From assembly GCF_004803895.1 (NCBI RefSeq), contig NZ_CP021978.1, positions 3,844,001 to 3,908,000 on the forward strand: a DNA stretch of 64,000 bases. The letters run 5' to 3'. Below are positions 40,502 to 48,643 of this stretch, in pieces. A program made the position numbers and the translations under genes. The notes under the pieces were generated by a model that worked only from the letters and a program-made list of their open reading frames with translations, was not told the DNA's origin and did no database searches. Position 1 is the first letter of the stretch; each line of letters opens with the position of its first letter. Origin of the DNA: Streptomyces hawaiiensis. GTDB taxonomy: Bacteria > Actinomycetota > Actinomycetes > Streptomycetales > Streptomycetaceae.

Positions 40502-41643
40502 CACACGGCTCCCTTGGGCTCCCTGGGCAGGCCGAGCACGCGCTCGGCGATGATCGTGCGCTGGATCTGGTCCGAGCCGCCGTAGAGGGTGTCGGCCCGG
40601 GAGAAGAGGAACAGGTGCTGCGCCGCGTCCAGTTCGTACGGCGCGGAGGCCGACCAGTCGGCGGGGCCCACCCCTGCCGCCGCGCCCCGCACCAGCACCG
40701 CCAGTTCCCCGAGCCGCTGGTGCCAGCCGGCCCACAGCAGCTTGGCCACGCTCGGGGCACCCGGGTCACCTGAACCCCCCAGCGTGCGCAGGGCGTTCCA
40801 GCGCATCGTCCGCAGCTCGGCCCACTGCCGCACGAGCCGCTCCCGTACGACGGGATCCCGCACCGCGCCCGACGCGACGGCCGCCCGCACCACACCGCCC
40901 AGTTCCTCGGCGAACCCGATCTGCTGGGCCAGCGTGGACACGCCCCGTTCGAAGCCGAGCAGGCTCATGGCGACGCGCCAGCCGTTGCCCTCGCCGCCGA
41001 CGACGTGCTCCGCGTGCGCGCCGTCGAAGAAGACCTCGTTGAAGTCGCTGGTGCCCGTCATCTGCCGGATGGGGCGGACCTCGATCCGGCCGGGCTGGTC
41101 CATGGGGACGAGCAGGAACGTCAGCCCGTGGTGCCGCGCCGAGCCGGGTTCGGTCCTGGCCAGCACGAAGCACCAGTCCGCCTCGTGCGCGAGCGACGTC
41201 CAGATCTTCTGCCCGGTCACACGGTACGTACGGCCCTCGCGCTCCGCGGCCGTACGGATACCGGCCAGGTCGGAACCGGCTCCGGGTTCGCTGTACCCCT
41301 GGCACCACAGCTCCTCACCGGCGGCGATCGGTGGCAGGAACCGGGACTTCTGCTCGTCGGTGCCGTGGGCGAGGAGCGTGGGGGCGAGCAGGTTCTCCCC
41401 GATGTGCCCGGAGCGCGGGGGCGCCACCGACCGCGCGTACTCCTCGGCCCAGACGACCTGCTGGGTGAGGGTCGACCTGCGATTCCCGTAGCCGTCCCTG
41501 CCCCACCCGAGCCCGATCCACCCGGCGGCACCGAGGGTGCGCTCCCACGTGCGGCGGTCGGTGTGGCCCTTGGCATGCGCCGCCAGCCAGTCCCGCGCCT
41601 CGGCACGAAAGTCCTCGTCCTCTTGCCCGAACCCGAATTCCAC
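40501..41643 (-). CDS. Acyl-CoA dehydrogenase
   Basis: A 380-residue FAD enzyme. Motifs: EDEDFRAEARDWLAAHAKGH at the N-terminus, WCQGYSEPGAGSDLAGIRTAA, VTGQKIWTSLAHEADWCFVLART, FNEVFFDGAHAEHVVGG, FERGVSTLAQQIGFAEEL, and the C-terminal GGSDQIQRTIIAERVLGLPREP. It is of the full-length FadE type. I chose the GTG at 41643 (AAGGCGG 6 nt upstream); the long upstream open frame runs through an intergenic repeat. It is coupled to the alcohol dehydrogenase gene by TGATG. It is closely similar in layout to the dehydrogenase at 46261. Confidence 0.92.
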   Translation of the reverse strand: MEFGFGQEDEDFRAEARDWLAAHAKGHTDRRTWERTLGAAGWIGLGWGRDGYGNRRSTLTQQVVWAEEYARSVAPPRSGHIGENLLAPTLLAHGTDEQKSRFLPPIAAGEELWCQGYSEPGAGSDLAGIRTAAEREGRTYRVTGQKIWTSLAHEADWCFVLARTEPGSARHHGLTFLLVPMDQPGRIEVRPIRQMTGTSDFNEVFFDGAHAEHVVGGEGNGWRVAMSLLGFERGVSTLAQQIGFAEELGGVVRAAVASGAVRDPVVRERLVRQWAELRTMRWNALRTLGGSGDPGAPSVAKLLWAGWHQRLGELAVLVRGAAAGVGPADWSASAPYELDAAQHLFLFSRADTLYGGSDQIQRTIIAERVLGLPREPKGAV

Positions 41644-41689
41644 GCTTGACCGCCTTAGATTGGCCAGGTCCTTGCACAGGGCAGTGGGG

Positions 41690-41780
41690 CAACTCCCCAG
41701 GGGCGCGGGGCTGTGTCTGACATGCGGCTCCGCCGCGTGGGCGCGAACCGCCACGACGAAACCCGCACCCGTCACGCCAC
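41690..41780 (+). repeat. Dispersed Streptomyces intergenic repeat, long form, copy 2
   Basis: Shares GGGGCGCGGGG and CCACGACGAAACCCGCACCC with the short copies at 3131 and 61118. It adds a central GCGGC-TCC-GCCGC hairpin. It occupies most of the 150-bp gap between the SDR and acyl-CoA dehydrogenase genes. Confidence 0.65.
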
Positions 41781-41793
41781 GCCCGCCCCCGGG

Positions 41794-42708
41794 CTACTGG
41801 GCGTTGGGCCGCTCCCCTCGAACGGCGGCCCGCTCCATCGCCGCCACCCGCTCCAGCATCGGCATCGGATCCACCCCCACCGACCCGGGCAGGAACTCCG
41901 CGATCCGTTCCACCGTCCATCCGCCGGAGGCATACGCGGCACGCAGCTCCCGCGGCTGCGCCCACACCGCGATCTTCGTCCCGGCCACCGTGTACACCTG
42001 CCCGGTCACCCCGTCCCGCCCCGCCGCATCGGACAGCAGATACACCACCAGCGCGGCGACATCCTCCGGTTCCCCGATCTCGGCCAGTTCCGTCGGCACT
42101 CCCGCCGACATCCGGGTCCGCGCGACCGGCGCCACCGCGTTCGCCGTCACCCCGTACTTGTGCAGCCCCAGCGCGGCGCTGCGCACCAGGGAGATGATCC
42201 CGCCCTTGGCCGCGCTGTAGTTGGCTTGGGACACCGACCCCTGATGGTTGCCGCTGGTGAAGCCGATCAACGTCCCGGACCGCTGCTCGCGCATCACCGC
42301 GGAGGCCGCCCGGAACACCGTGAAGGTGCCTTTCAGATGGGTCGCGACGACCGGGTCCCACTCCTCCTCGGTCATGTTGAACAGCATCCGCTCGCGCAGG
42401 ATCCCGGCCACGCAGACCACACCGTCCAGTCGTCCGTACGACGCCAGCGCCACGTCGACGACCCGCTGCCCGCCCGCCATCGTGGAGATGTCGTCGGCGA
42501 CGGCCACGGCCTCCCCGCCCGCCGCCTCGATCTCCTTGACCACGGCCTGGGCGATCTCGCTCGCCGGTGACGCGCCGTCGACCGAGACGCCGTAGTCGTT
42601 GACGACGACCCTCGCCCCCTCGGACGCCGCCGCGAGCGCGACCGCCCTCCCGATGCCCCGCCCTGCGCCCGTGACGGCGACGACCTTGCCTGCCAAGAAG
42701 TTCCCCAC
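41794..42708 (-). CDS. SDR-family dehydrogenase, 17beta-HSD4 / 3-hydroxyacyl-CoA dehydrogenase-like
   Basis: A 304-residue SDR. Cofactor motif TGAGRGIG (13-20), catalytic Tyr164 and Lys168 in YSAAK. The insertion VNDYGVSVDGASPAS after beta-2 is typical of the peroxisomal multifunctional enzyme type 2 (17beta-HSD4) group, which oxidises 3-hydroxyacyl-CoAs. The NNAG motif is replaced by CVAG. A 60-residue C-terminal extension follows the fold. The ATG at 42708 lies 26 bp from an operator. It heads a unit with an acyl-CoA dehydrogenase and alcohol dehydrogenase. Together with the crotonases it supplies the beta-oxidation dehydrogenase step. Confidence 0.92.
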   Translation of the reverse strand: MGNFLAGKVVAVTGAGRGIGRAVALAAASEGARVVVNDYGVSVDGASPASEIAQAVVKEIEAAGGEAVAVADDISTMAGGQRVVDVALASYGRLDGVVCVAGILRERMLFNMTEEEWDPVVATHLKGTFTVFRAASAVMREQRSGTLIGFTSGNHQGSVSQANYSAAKGGIISLVRSAALGLHKYGVTANAVAPVARTRMSAGVPTELAEIGEPEDVAALVVYLLSDAAGRDGVTGQVYTVAGTKIAVWAQPRELRAAYASGGWTVERIAEFLPGSVGVDPMPMLERVAAMERAAVRGERPNAQ

Positions 42709-42734
42709 GCCCGTCCCCTTCCCGTCCCACGGTT

Positions 42735-42751
42735 TCTGACGGACCGTTAGA
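42735..42751. promoter_or_regulatory. Regulon operator palindrome, SDR side
   Basis: TCTGACG-GAC-CGTTAGA, one arm mismatch. It lies 26 bp upstream of the SDR ATG at 42708. Confidence 0.78.
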
Positions 42752-42766
42752 TTCTCGATGCCCGAA

Positions 42767-42783
42767 TTCTACGGCCCGTCAGA
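42767..42783. promoter_or_regulatory. Degenerate regulon operator, cyclase side
   Basis: TTCTACG-GCC-CGTCAGA: right arm perfect, left arm matching 4 of 7. It lies 29 bp upstream of the cyclase ATG at 42813 and 15 bp from the stronger site. The paired layout is the same as at 13860/13887, 23906/23972 and 48617/48644. Confidence 0.6.
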
Positions 42784-42812
42784 TACGGGAAGACAAGCCC
42801 CAGGGAGGACTC

Positions 42813-43739
42813 ATGTCGCTGCCGGACGCGTTCCACGGCATCGCCAAGCGCGTGAACAACTGGGGGCGTTGGGGGTCCGACGACGAGATCGGCACCCTGA
42901 ACCTGATCACCGACGAGGTCGTCAGGGAAGCCGCGGCGACCGTCCGCACCGGCCTGCGCGTCCCGCTCGCACTGCCCCTCCAGCAGGACGGCGTGCAGAC
43001 CGGCATGATCCCCGGCCGCGTCAACCCCCTGCACGCCATGGTGCAGATCAACCAGGAGATCTTCGGCCCGGGCACGGTCGCGTGCAGCGACGACGTCGTG
43101 ACCATGGGACTCCAGGCGGCCACCCACTGGGACGCGCTGCCCCACATCTCACACTCGGGCCGGCTCTACAACGGCCGCCCCGCCCACACCGTCACCCCGC
43201 ACGGCGGCGCCGCATTCAGCGGCATCGGCACGGTCCGGCACCTCGTCTCGCGCGGGGTGCTGCTGGACGTCGCCCGGGCCCGCGGCACGGACCGGCTGGG
43301 CGGCGGGTACGCCATCACGCCCGAGGACCTGGACGCCGCCGAGGAGCTGGCGGGCACGCGGGTGCGGGCCGGTGACATCGTGCTCGTGAGGACCGGGCAG
43401 ATCCAGGCCTGCCTGGCCGGGGACCGCCACGGATACGCCTATCCGTCGTCGGGGCTGTCGATCCGGACACCGGAGTGGTTCCACGCGCGCGATGTCGCGG
43501 CCGTCGCCAACGACACCCTGACCTTCGAGGTGTTCCCGCCCGAGGTGGAGGACCTCTGGTTGCCGGTGCACGCCCTCGACCTCGTGGAGATGGGCATGCC
43601 ACAGGGCCAGAACTGGAATCTCGAAAAGTTGTCCACAGCCTGTGGAGAAGTGGGCCGGTACGCGTTCCTGCTGACGGCGACCCCCGAGCCGTTCACCGGG
43701 GCGACCGGCTCTCCGGTGGCACCCGTCGCCGTGCTGTAG
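42813..43739 (+). CDS. Cyclase family protein (PF04199, kynurenine formamidase-like metal hydrolase)
   Basis: A 308-residue metal-dependent hydrolase. The signature is QAATHWDALPHI with His105, Asp107 and His111 as likely metal ligands, then HSGRLYNGRP. The C-terminal half carries VRTGQ and GLSIRTPEWFHARDVAAVANDT. Relatives hydrolyse N-formylkynurenine, isatin or cyclic amides/lactones, or cyclise polyketides. GGGAGG lies 5 nt before the ATG. It is divergent from the SDR across a 104-bp gap with two operators. The coding sequence also holds a DnaA-box-like inverted pair (43629-43649). Substrate unknown. Confidence 0.9.
   Translation: MSLPDAFHGIAKRVNNWGRWGSDDEIGTLNLITDEVVREAAATVRTGLRVPLALPLQQDGVQTGMIPGRVNPLHAMVQINQEIFGPGTVACSDDVVTMGLQAATHWDALPHISHSGRLYNGRPAHTVTPHGGAAFSGIGTVRHLVSRGVLLDVARARGTDRLGGGYAITPEDLDAAEELAGTRVRAGDIVLVRTGQIQACLAGDRHGYAYPSSGLSIRTPEWFHARDVAAVANDTLTFEVFPPEVEDLWLPVHALDLVEMGMPQGQNWNLEKLSTACGEVGRYAFLLTATPEPFTGATGSPVAPVAVL
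43629..43649. other. Inverted pair of DnaA-box-like 9-mers inside the cyclase gene
   Basis: TTGTCCACA (43629-43637) matches the Streptomyces DnaA box consensus exactly. TGTGGAGAA (43641-43649) is the reverse complement of TTCTCCACA, one base from consensus. They face each other across 3 bp. They lie within codons for LSTACGE, so the match may be chance. Confidence 0.4.
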
Positions 43740-44209
43740 GCCGGCGGGCCGCAGGACCCGTCGAACCGGACGCCCGGCGGACCGGCACGGCCGGGCCGCC
43801 ACCCCACTGAAGCTGGATGGCGGCGCCGCGCTGCTCGCCCCGAGCGCGGCAGCGCGCGCCACCACCCGACTCCGGCGCTCCCGCCCCGACTCCCTGGCCC
43901 TGAAGGGAGCCGACGCCGAATCACGACTCACACTCGACGAGGGCTGCCGTCCACCGAAGTCCTCGTCGTCCCCTCACGGCGAATCGCTGCCCACCAGCGT
44001 GAGCACCTGGTCACGACGCGTCAACACCCGTTCGGCGATATGCCGCTTATGCGGCTTTTGCCGTGGGCGCGCACGGAAGCACGTCCCGGCGCATCGCCGC
44101 ATGCCCTGACCAAAGCCGCCGGCCCGCCGTGCATCCGCGCCCCGGCCCCGCGCACAAACCCGCGGCATGTGCCGTCGTACACCTCGCGGGGCAGGTACGG
44201 GCGGCGGCG
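43740..44209. other. 470-bp region without a convincing gene
   Basis: No frame combines a ribosome site with Streptomyces codon bias. Short frames exist on both strands but have flat codon-position GC. It lies between the convergent ends of the cyclase and ATPase genes, so no promoter is needed. It might be decayed coding sequence. I see no hairpin with a T-run. Confidence 0.45.
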
Positions 44210-44704
44210 CTACACCGCCTCGTACGCCAGACCCTCGAATGCCGCCCCGCCGCCGCACGTCACCGCGCCGCCTCCGCACGACGCCGCGAGGTCGGGGGAC
44301 TTCGAGCACCGGTCCAGTTCGCACCAGATGCGCTTGCCGGTGGACTCGACGCTCCAGCCCCAGCGGTCGGCGAGGCCGTCGACGAGAGCCAGGCCCCGGC
44401 CGCCGGTCGCTTCGTCGCCGGCGCACCGGGGCACGGGGGCCCGGCCGCTGCGATCCGCGACCTCGAGACGGACCGTGGACTCCTCCGTCACCACGTGCGG
44501 CAGGGACAGCCGCAGGACGGCGGGACGGCCGGTGTGCACCACGGCGTTGGTGACGAGCTCGGAGACGAGCAGGATCAGCGTCTCGGCGAGGGGTTCGTCG
44601 GCCTGTATGCCGGACCCGGCCAGGCGCGAGCGGGCCCACCGTCGGGCTCGCCCCACTTCTGCGGGGTCGGGCCGGATCTCCAGCTGCACTTGAAGCACCT
44701 GCAC
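44210..44704 (-). CDS. ATP-binding anti-sigma/regulatory protein (RsbW-like HATPase_c)
   Basis: A 164-residue GHKL ATPase-fold protein. N-box LILLVSELVTNAVVHTG, G1 box VADRSGRAPVPR, G2 box TGGRGLALVDGLADRWGW. This is the small, stand-alone ATPase type abundant in Streptomyces, often near XRE/DUF397 genes; none is recognisable here. Some act as serine kinases on STAS antagonists. The STAS protein at 50904 is in the window but 6 kb away. A Cys/Gly-rich tail (CGGGAVTCGGGAAFEG) follows the domain. GTG start at 44704; GTG 44698 is an alternative. Confidence 0.87.
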   Translation of the reverse strand: MQVLQVQLEIRPDPAEVGRARRWARSRLAGSGIQADEPLAETLILLVSELVTNAVVHTGRPAVLRLSLPHVVTEESTVRLEVADRSGRAPVPRCAGDEATGGRGLALVDGLADRWGWSVESTGKRIWCELDRCSKSPDLAASCGGGAVTCGGGAAFEGLAYEAV

Positions 44705-45132
44705 CGCTCACACCATCCGAACCGGCGGACACTTAGGCTCGCGCCTCACGAGGGCCACGATCGTAGCCATTCTCTGCATGGCCAGAACAACGGCCGGGAC
44801 AAGGATCACAGAACGTGAATCCCTTGTGGGACAGCATGGTTGACGTACAGTCACGCCAACAAGCGCTTCGGGCATATTCCAGCGCGAAGGAGTACCCGTG
44901 CGGCATACTGTGCGACGCTCGCCGCGGGCAGTCGAACAGGCGGCGCCACGGGGTCGCACTGCGCTCGGAGCCACTCGCATCTGACACAAGGTACCGGAGC
45001 GGGCAATCGACTCCAGGCCGTAACGAGTCACGCTGAGGACACAAGCCGATATCAACGCTCCGTAATTCCGGTATGCCACGATCCGTGACATCTCCGGGAG
45101 GGCGTACGGCGATACCGCAGCCAGACGGGCCG
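44705..45132. other. 428-bp region, comparatively AT-richer, one possible tiny ORF
   Basis: Lower GC than the neighbours. It must contain the ATPase promoter. GAAGGAG at 44886-44892 precedes a GTG (44898) opening a 28-codon plus-strand frame to 44984 (MRHTVRRSPRAVEQ...). Third-position GC is only moderate, so it may be chance. Nothing else is supported. Confidence 0.4.
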
Positions 45133-46254
45133 TCAGGCCGCTCCGGGCGTCAGAGCGGTCGCGAGCAGTTCCTCACTCTCCGTAACACCGCCCGCACGCT
45201 GGGTTCGAACCCATGCGCGCTTCAGATGCAGATGGACTTCGGACTCCCAGGTGAAGCCCATGCCGCCGTGCACCTGGAGACAGTCGCGGGCGCCGCGCAC
45301 GGCGGCCTCGTCGGCGAGGATCCGGGCCGCGGCGATGTCGGCCGGGTCGGCGGTGACGGCGGCCGCGTACACCGCGGCGCGGGCCGTCTCCGCGCGGACC
45401 AAGATCCCCGCGCACAGATGCGCCACCGCCTGGAAGGTCCCGATGGGCCGTCCGAACTGCTGGCGCACCCGGGCGTGTTGCGCCGCCAGTTCGCAGACGC
45501 GGGTGGCCGTGCCGAGTTGCTCGGCGGCGGTGAGGAGGCTTGCCACGGGGTCGGCGACCCGAACGGGCACGCGGTGCAGGGGCGTCAGCGGGTCGAGTGA
45601 ACGCAGGGGCACAGCTGCGGTGGCGTCCCCCAGTACGACGTCCGCCTGCGCCAACCACTCCACGAGCCCGCCGTCCACGGCCGCCACCACCGTCTCCCCG
45701 GTGGCGGCGCCGGGTACGGCACCGGCCGCGAGGTGGGTGGCTATGAGCGGCCCGGGCAGCAGCACCCGCCCCGCCTCCTCGAACACCAACACGGCTTCCG
45801 GCAGCCCGAGTCCGACCCCACCGTCCGCCTCCGGCACCCGCAGCGCGAAGAACCCGAGGTCACCGAGGACTCGCCACAACCGCCGGTCGAGCCACTGCGG
45901 TCCCCCAGCACGGCCCGCCCCCGCACTGCCGGTCCCGGCACGGACCGCTCCACAACGGCACGCCGCCACACCGCCCGACTCGAAACCGTCCGCACCATCC
46001 ACGCCGCCCGGGCCCGCCCCGTCACCCTCCGTCACGCCACCGCCCGCACCGCCGCCGTCCGACGCGGAACCGTCCACCCCGCAACGGCCCGTCTCCTCAC
46101 CGCCGATACCGCCGCCCTTCACCCCGGCACCACACCCGCCGGCACCCCCACCCTCCACGGCAGCCCGCAGGGCCTGCCCGTCGAAATGCCGTGCGAGCAC
46201 CTCGCGGACCCCGTCCCGCAGGGCCCGCTGGTCGTCCGTCAGGCGGAACCGCAC
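45133..46254 (-). CDS. Acyl-CoA dehydrogenase family protein with a Gly-rich insertion
   Basis: A 373-residue FadE-like protein, probably the smaller partner of the dehydrogenase encoded 6 bp upstream. FRLTDDQRALRDGVREVLARHF begins the N-terminal helical domain; WLDRRLWRVLGDLGFFALRVPEADGG continues it. Between them (residues about 35-118) is an 84-residue Gly/Ala/Ser/Asp-rich low-complexity stretch not found in the family. The C-terminal bundle has RQQFGRPIGTFQAVAHLCAGI and VHGGMGFTWESEVHLHLKRAW. The usual middle beta domain is short. Steroid-type dehydrogenases are alpha2beta2 tetramers of two such unlike subunits. GTG start with GAGG nearby. Confidence 0.85.
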   Translation of the reverse strand: MRFRLTDDQRALRDGVREVLARHFDGQALRAAVEGGGAGGCGAGVKGGGIGGEETGRCGVDGSASDGGGAGGGVTEGDGAGPGGVDGADGFESGGVAACRCGAVRAGTGSAGAGRAGGPQWLDRRLWRVLGDLGFFALRVPEADGGVGLGLPEAVLVFEEAGRVLLPGPLIATHLAAGAVPGAATGETVVAAVDGGLVEWLAQADVVLGDATAAVPLRSLDPLTPLHRVPVRVADPVASLLTAAEQLGTATRVCELAAQHARVRQQFGRPIGTFQAVAHLCAGILVRAETARAAVYAAAVTADPADIAAARILADEAAVRGARDCLQVHGGMGFTWESEVHLHLKRAWVRTQRAGGVTESEELLATALTPGAA

Positions 46255-46260
46255 GGCACC

Positions 46261-47394
46261 TCACCGTCCCTTCGGCAGGCCGAGGACGCGCTCGGCGATG
46301 ATGCTGTGCTGGATCTGCGAGGTGCCGGCCGCGATGGTGTAGGAGAGGGAGGACAGCCGGTCGAGGGTCCACGGCCGGTCCAGGTCGAGGCAGTCGGGGC
46401 CGAGCACCTCGGCGGCGGCGTCGTAGAGCTCCTGGCGGGCCTGCGAGTAGCGGAGCTTGAAGACCGAGCCGCCGGCGCCCGGCACCCCGCCCGACGCCTC
46501 CGCCGCACTGACGTTCCACTGCGTGAGCCGCCACAGCGCCCGGAACTCCGCGTTGAGCCTGCCCAGCCGGCGCCTGAGTGCCGGGTCGTCCCAGCGGCCG
46601 TTCTCACGGGCTTCCACGGCCAGTTCGGCCAGGACCCGGCGGCAGGCGACGACCTCACCCGCGAAGGCCGTGCCCCGCTCGAAGGACAGCGTCACCATGG
46701 TCACGCGCCAGCCGTCGTTCTCCTCGCCGACCCGGTTGCGCACCGGCACCCGCACCTCGTCGAGGAACACCTCGGCGAACTCGGCCGACCCGGCGAGCGT
46801 GCGCAGCGGCCGTACGGTGATGCCCGGCGTGTCCATGGGCAGGGCGAGCCACGTGATGCCCCGGTGCCTGGGCGCCTCGGGGTCGGTGCGGACCAACAGC
46901 TCGCACCAGTCGGCGACTTCCGCGTGGGAGGTCCAGATCTTGGAGCCGCTCACCACGTAGTCGTGGCCGTCACGCCACGCGCGCGTGCGCAGGGCCGCGA
47001 GGTCGGAACCGGCCTCCGGTTCGCTGAAGCCCTGGCACCAGACCTCCTCGCCGCGCAGGATCGGCGGCAGCCAGCGTGCCCGCTGCTCGTCCGTGCCCTC
47101 GGCGGCGATGGTCGGGCCGGCGTGCAGCAGCCCCACGAAGTTGGCGCCCACATAGGGCGCGCCGGCCTTCTCGGTCTCCTCCAGGAAGATCAGGCGGACG
47201 CCCGGTGTGCCGTCCCAGTGGACGTCGGCGTACCCGGCGTCGTGGAGCCTGCGCTGCCAGCCGAGGTCGTACGCCCGCCGGCCCGGCCAGTCGCCGGGGG
47301 ACGGCTTGGGCGGCAGATCCGGGAGCGTCTTCGCGAGCCAGTCCCGCAGCCGGGCCCGGAAGTCCTCCTCCTCGGGCGTGTACGACAGGTCCAT
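46261..47394 (-). CDS. Acyl-CoA dehydrogenase, main subunit of a pair
   Basis: A 377-residue FAD enzyme. Motifs: TPEEEDFRARLRDWLAKTLPD, WCQGFSEPEAGSDLAALRTRA, VSGSKIWTSHAEVADWCELLVRT, FAEVFLDEVRVPVRNRVGEENDGW, and C-terminal TIAAGTSQIQHSIIAERVLGLPKGR. It has the complete FAD-binding middle domain that its neighbour lacks, so the two likely form one heteromeric enzyme. TGATG overlap couples it to the amidohydrolase gene. All three genes lie behind the operators at 48617/48644. Confidence 0.93.
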   Translation of the reverse strand: MDLSYTPEEEDFRARLRDWLAKTLPDLPPKPSPGDWPGRRAYDLGWQRRLHDAGYADVHWDGTPGVRLIFLEETEKAGAPYVGANFVGLLHAGPTIAAEGTDEQRARWLPPILRGEEVWCQGFSEPEAGSDLAALRTRAWRDGHDYVVSGSKIWTSHAEVADWCELLVRTDPEAPRHRGITWLALPMDTPGITVRPLRTLAGSAEFAEVFLDEVRVPVRNRVGEENDGWRVTMVTLSFERGTAFAGEVVACRRVLAELAVEARENGRWDDPALRRRLGRLNAEFRALWRLTQWNVSAAEASGGVPGAGGSVFKLRYSQARQELYDAAAEVLGPDCLDLDRPWTLDRLSSLSYTIAAGTSQIQHSIIAERVLGLPKGR

Positions 47395-48590
47395 CAGCGG
47401 TCGAGGTCCAGGCCGAGCATCCGGATGGCGTTGCCCCGCATCAGCTTGTACACCGTCTCGTCGTCGAGGCCCTTGACGTGGTCGAGGGCGACCTCCTTGG
47501 TGTGCGGGAAGGTCGAGTCGACGTGCGGGTAGTCGGTCTCGAAGGTGGCGTTGTCCCGGCCGACCACGTCGATCGACGCCACTCCGTGCTTGTCGCGGAA
47601 GAAGCAGCAGAACATCTGCCGGTAGTAGTACGTCGACGGCGGCTCGGGGATCGTGTCGCGCACGCCGCCCCAGGCGCGGTGCTCCTCCCAGACGTCGTCG
47701 GCGCGCTCCAGGGCGTAGGGGACCCAGCCCATCTGGCCCTCGGAGTAGGCGAGTTTCAGGCGCGGGTACCGCACCAGGACCCCGCTGAAGAGGAAGTCCA
47801 TCATCGAGGCCATCGCGTTGTTGAAGCTGAGCGAGGCCTGGACGGCGGGCGGCGCGTCCGGGGAGGCGGCCGGCATCTGCGAGGACGATCCGATGTGCAT
47901 GTTGACGACCGTCCCGGTCTCCTCGCAGACCGCGAAGAAGGGGTCCCAGTAGCCGGAGTGGATGGACGGCAGCCCGAGGTGGGTGGGGATCTCGGAGAAG
48001 GTCACCGCCCGCACCCCGCGCACGGCGTTGCGGCGGATCTCGGCGACCGCCAGGCCGACGTCCCACAGCGGGATCAGGCACAGCGGGATGAGCCGCCCGC
48101 CGCTGTCGCCGCACCACTCCTCGACCATCCAGTCGTTGTAGGCGCGCACACAGGCGAGGGCGACCTCCTTGTCGTGGGCCTCGGCGAAGGTCTGGCCGCA
48201 GAACCGCGGGAAGCTCGGGAAGCAGAGGCTGGCCTCGACATGGTTGAGGTCCATGTCCTTCAGACGCTCTTTCGGATCCCAGCAGCCGGGCCGCATCTCC
48301 TCACGGGTGATGCCCTCCAGGGTCATCTCGTCCCGGTCGAAGCCGACGGCGGCGATGTTGCGCTTGTACGGAAACTTCAGGTCCTCGTAGATCCACCAGT
48401 CGGTGGGCTGGCCGTCCGGATCCATGGTGATGCGGTACTTGCCGCCGATGTAGGCGAGTTCACCGATCCCGGCGGTCAGTGCCTTCGGGCCGCGGTCGCG
48501 GTACTTGGCCGGCAGCCAGGTGTCGAAGAGGTGGGCGGGCTCGATCACGTGGTCGTCGACGCTGATGATGCGAGGCAGTTCTGTGGCCAT
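47394..48590 (-). CDS. Amidohydrolase-2 family protein (PF04909), paralogue B
   Basis: A 398-residue paralogue of the protein at 6102; the two share IISVDDH.*EPA, FPRFCGQTF.EA, VRAYNDWMVEEWCG, RLIPL.LIPLWD, MHIGSSS and ETDYPH.DST. The DDH first motif replaces the canonical HxH in both. Start ATG 48590 with GGAGGGG 4 nt upstream; the frame runs on to 48626 through the operator. It is coupled to the dehydrogenase pair downstream. Two copies in one regulon, each at the head of an operon, suggest the reaction is central, or that each copy handles a different intermediate. Confidence 0.92.
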   Translation of the reverse strand: MATELPRIISVDDHVIEPAHLFDTWLPAKYRDRGPKALTAGIGELAYIGGKYRITMDPDGQPTDWWIYEDLKFPYKRNIAAVGFDRDEMTLEGITREEMRPGCWDPKERLKDMDLNHVEASLCFPSFPRFCGQTFAEAHDKEVALACVRAYNDWMVEEWCGDSGGRLIPLCLIPLWDVGLAVAEIRRNAVRGVRAVTFSEIPTHLGLPSIHSGYWDPFFAVCEETGTVVNMHIGSSSQMPAASPDAPPAVQASLSFNNAMASMMDFLFSGVLVRYPRLKLAYSEGQMGWVPYALERADDVWEEHRAWGGVRDTIPEPPSTYYYRQMFCCFFRDKHGVASIDVVGRDNATFETDYPHVDSTFPHTKEVALDHVKGLDDETVYKLMRGNAIRMLGLDLDR

Positions 48591-48616
48591 GGGTCCCCTC
48601 CGCCGGACGGTACTTA

Positions 48617-48633
48617 TCTGATGCATCGTCAGT
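48617..48633. promoter_or_regulatory. Regulon operator palindrome, amidohydrolase side
   Basis: TCTGATG-CAT-CGTCAGT, two arm mismatches. It lies 26 bp upstream of the amidohydrolase ATG at 48590. Confidence 0.75.
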
Positions 48634-48643
48634 TAGCATCCCA

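Noticed and set aside
45121..45137. Operator-like CCAGACG-GGC-CGTCAGG past the dehydrogenase stop
   Set aside because: It has three mismatches, lies at the 3' end of the operon and includes the stop codon. No promoter is needed there.
45199..45215. tRNA T-loop-like GGGTTCGAACCC
   Set aside because: It lies inside the acyl-CoA dehydrogenase coding sequence (WVRTQ codons) and no acceptor stem, D-arm or anticodon arm can be formed around it.
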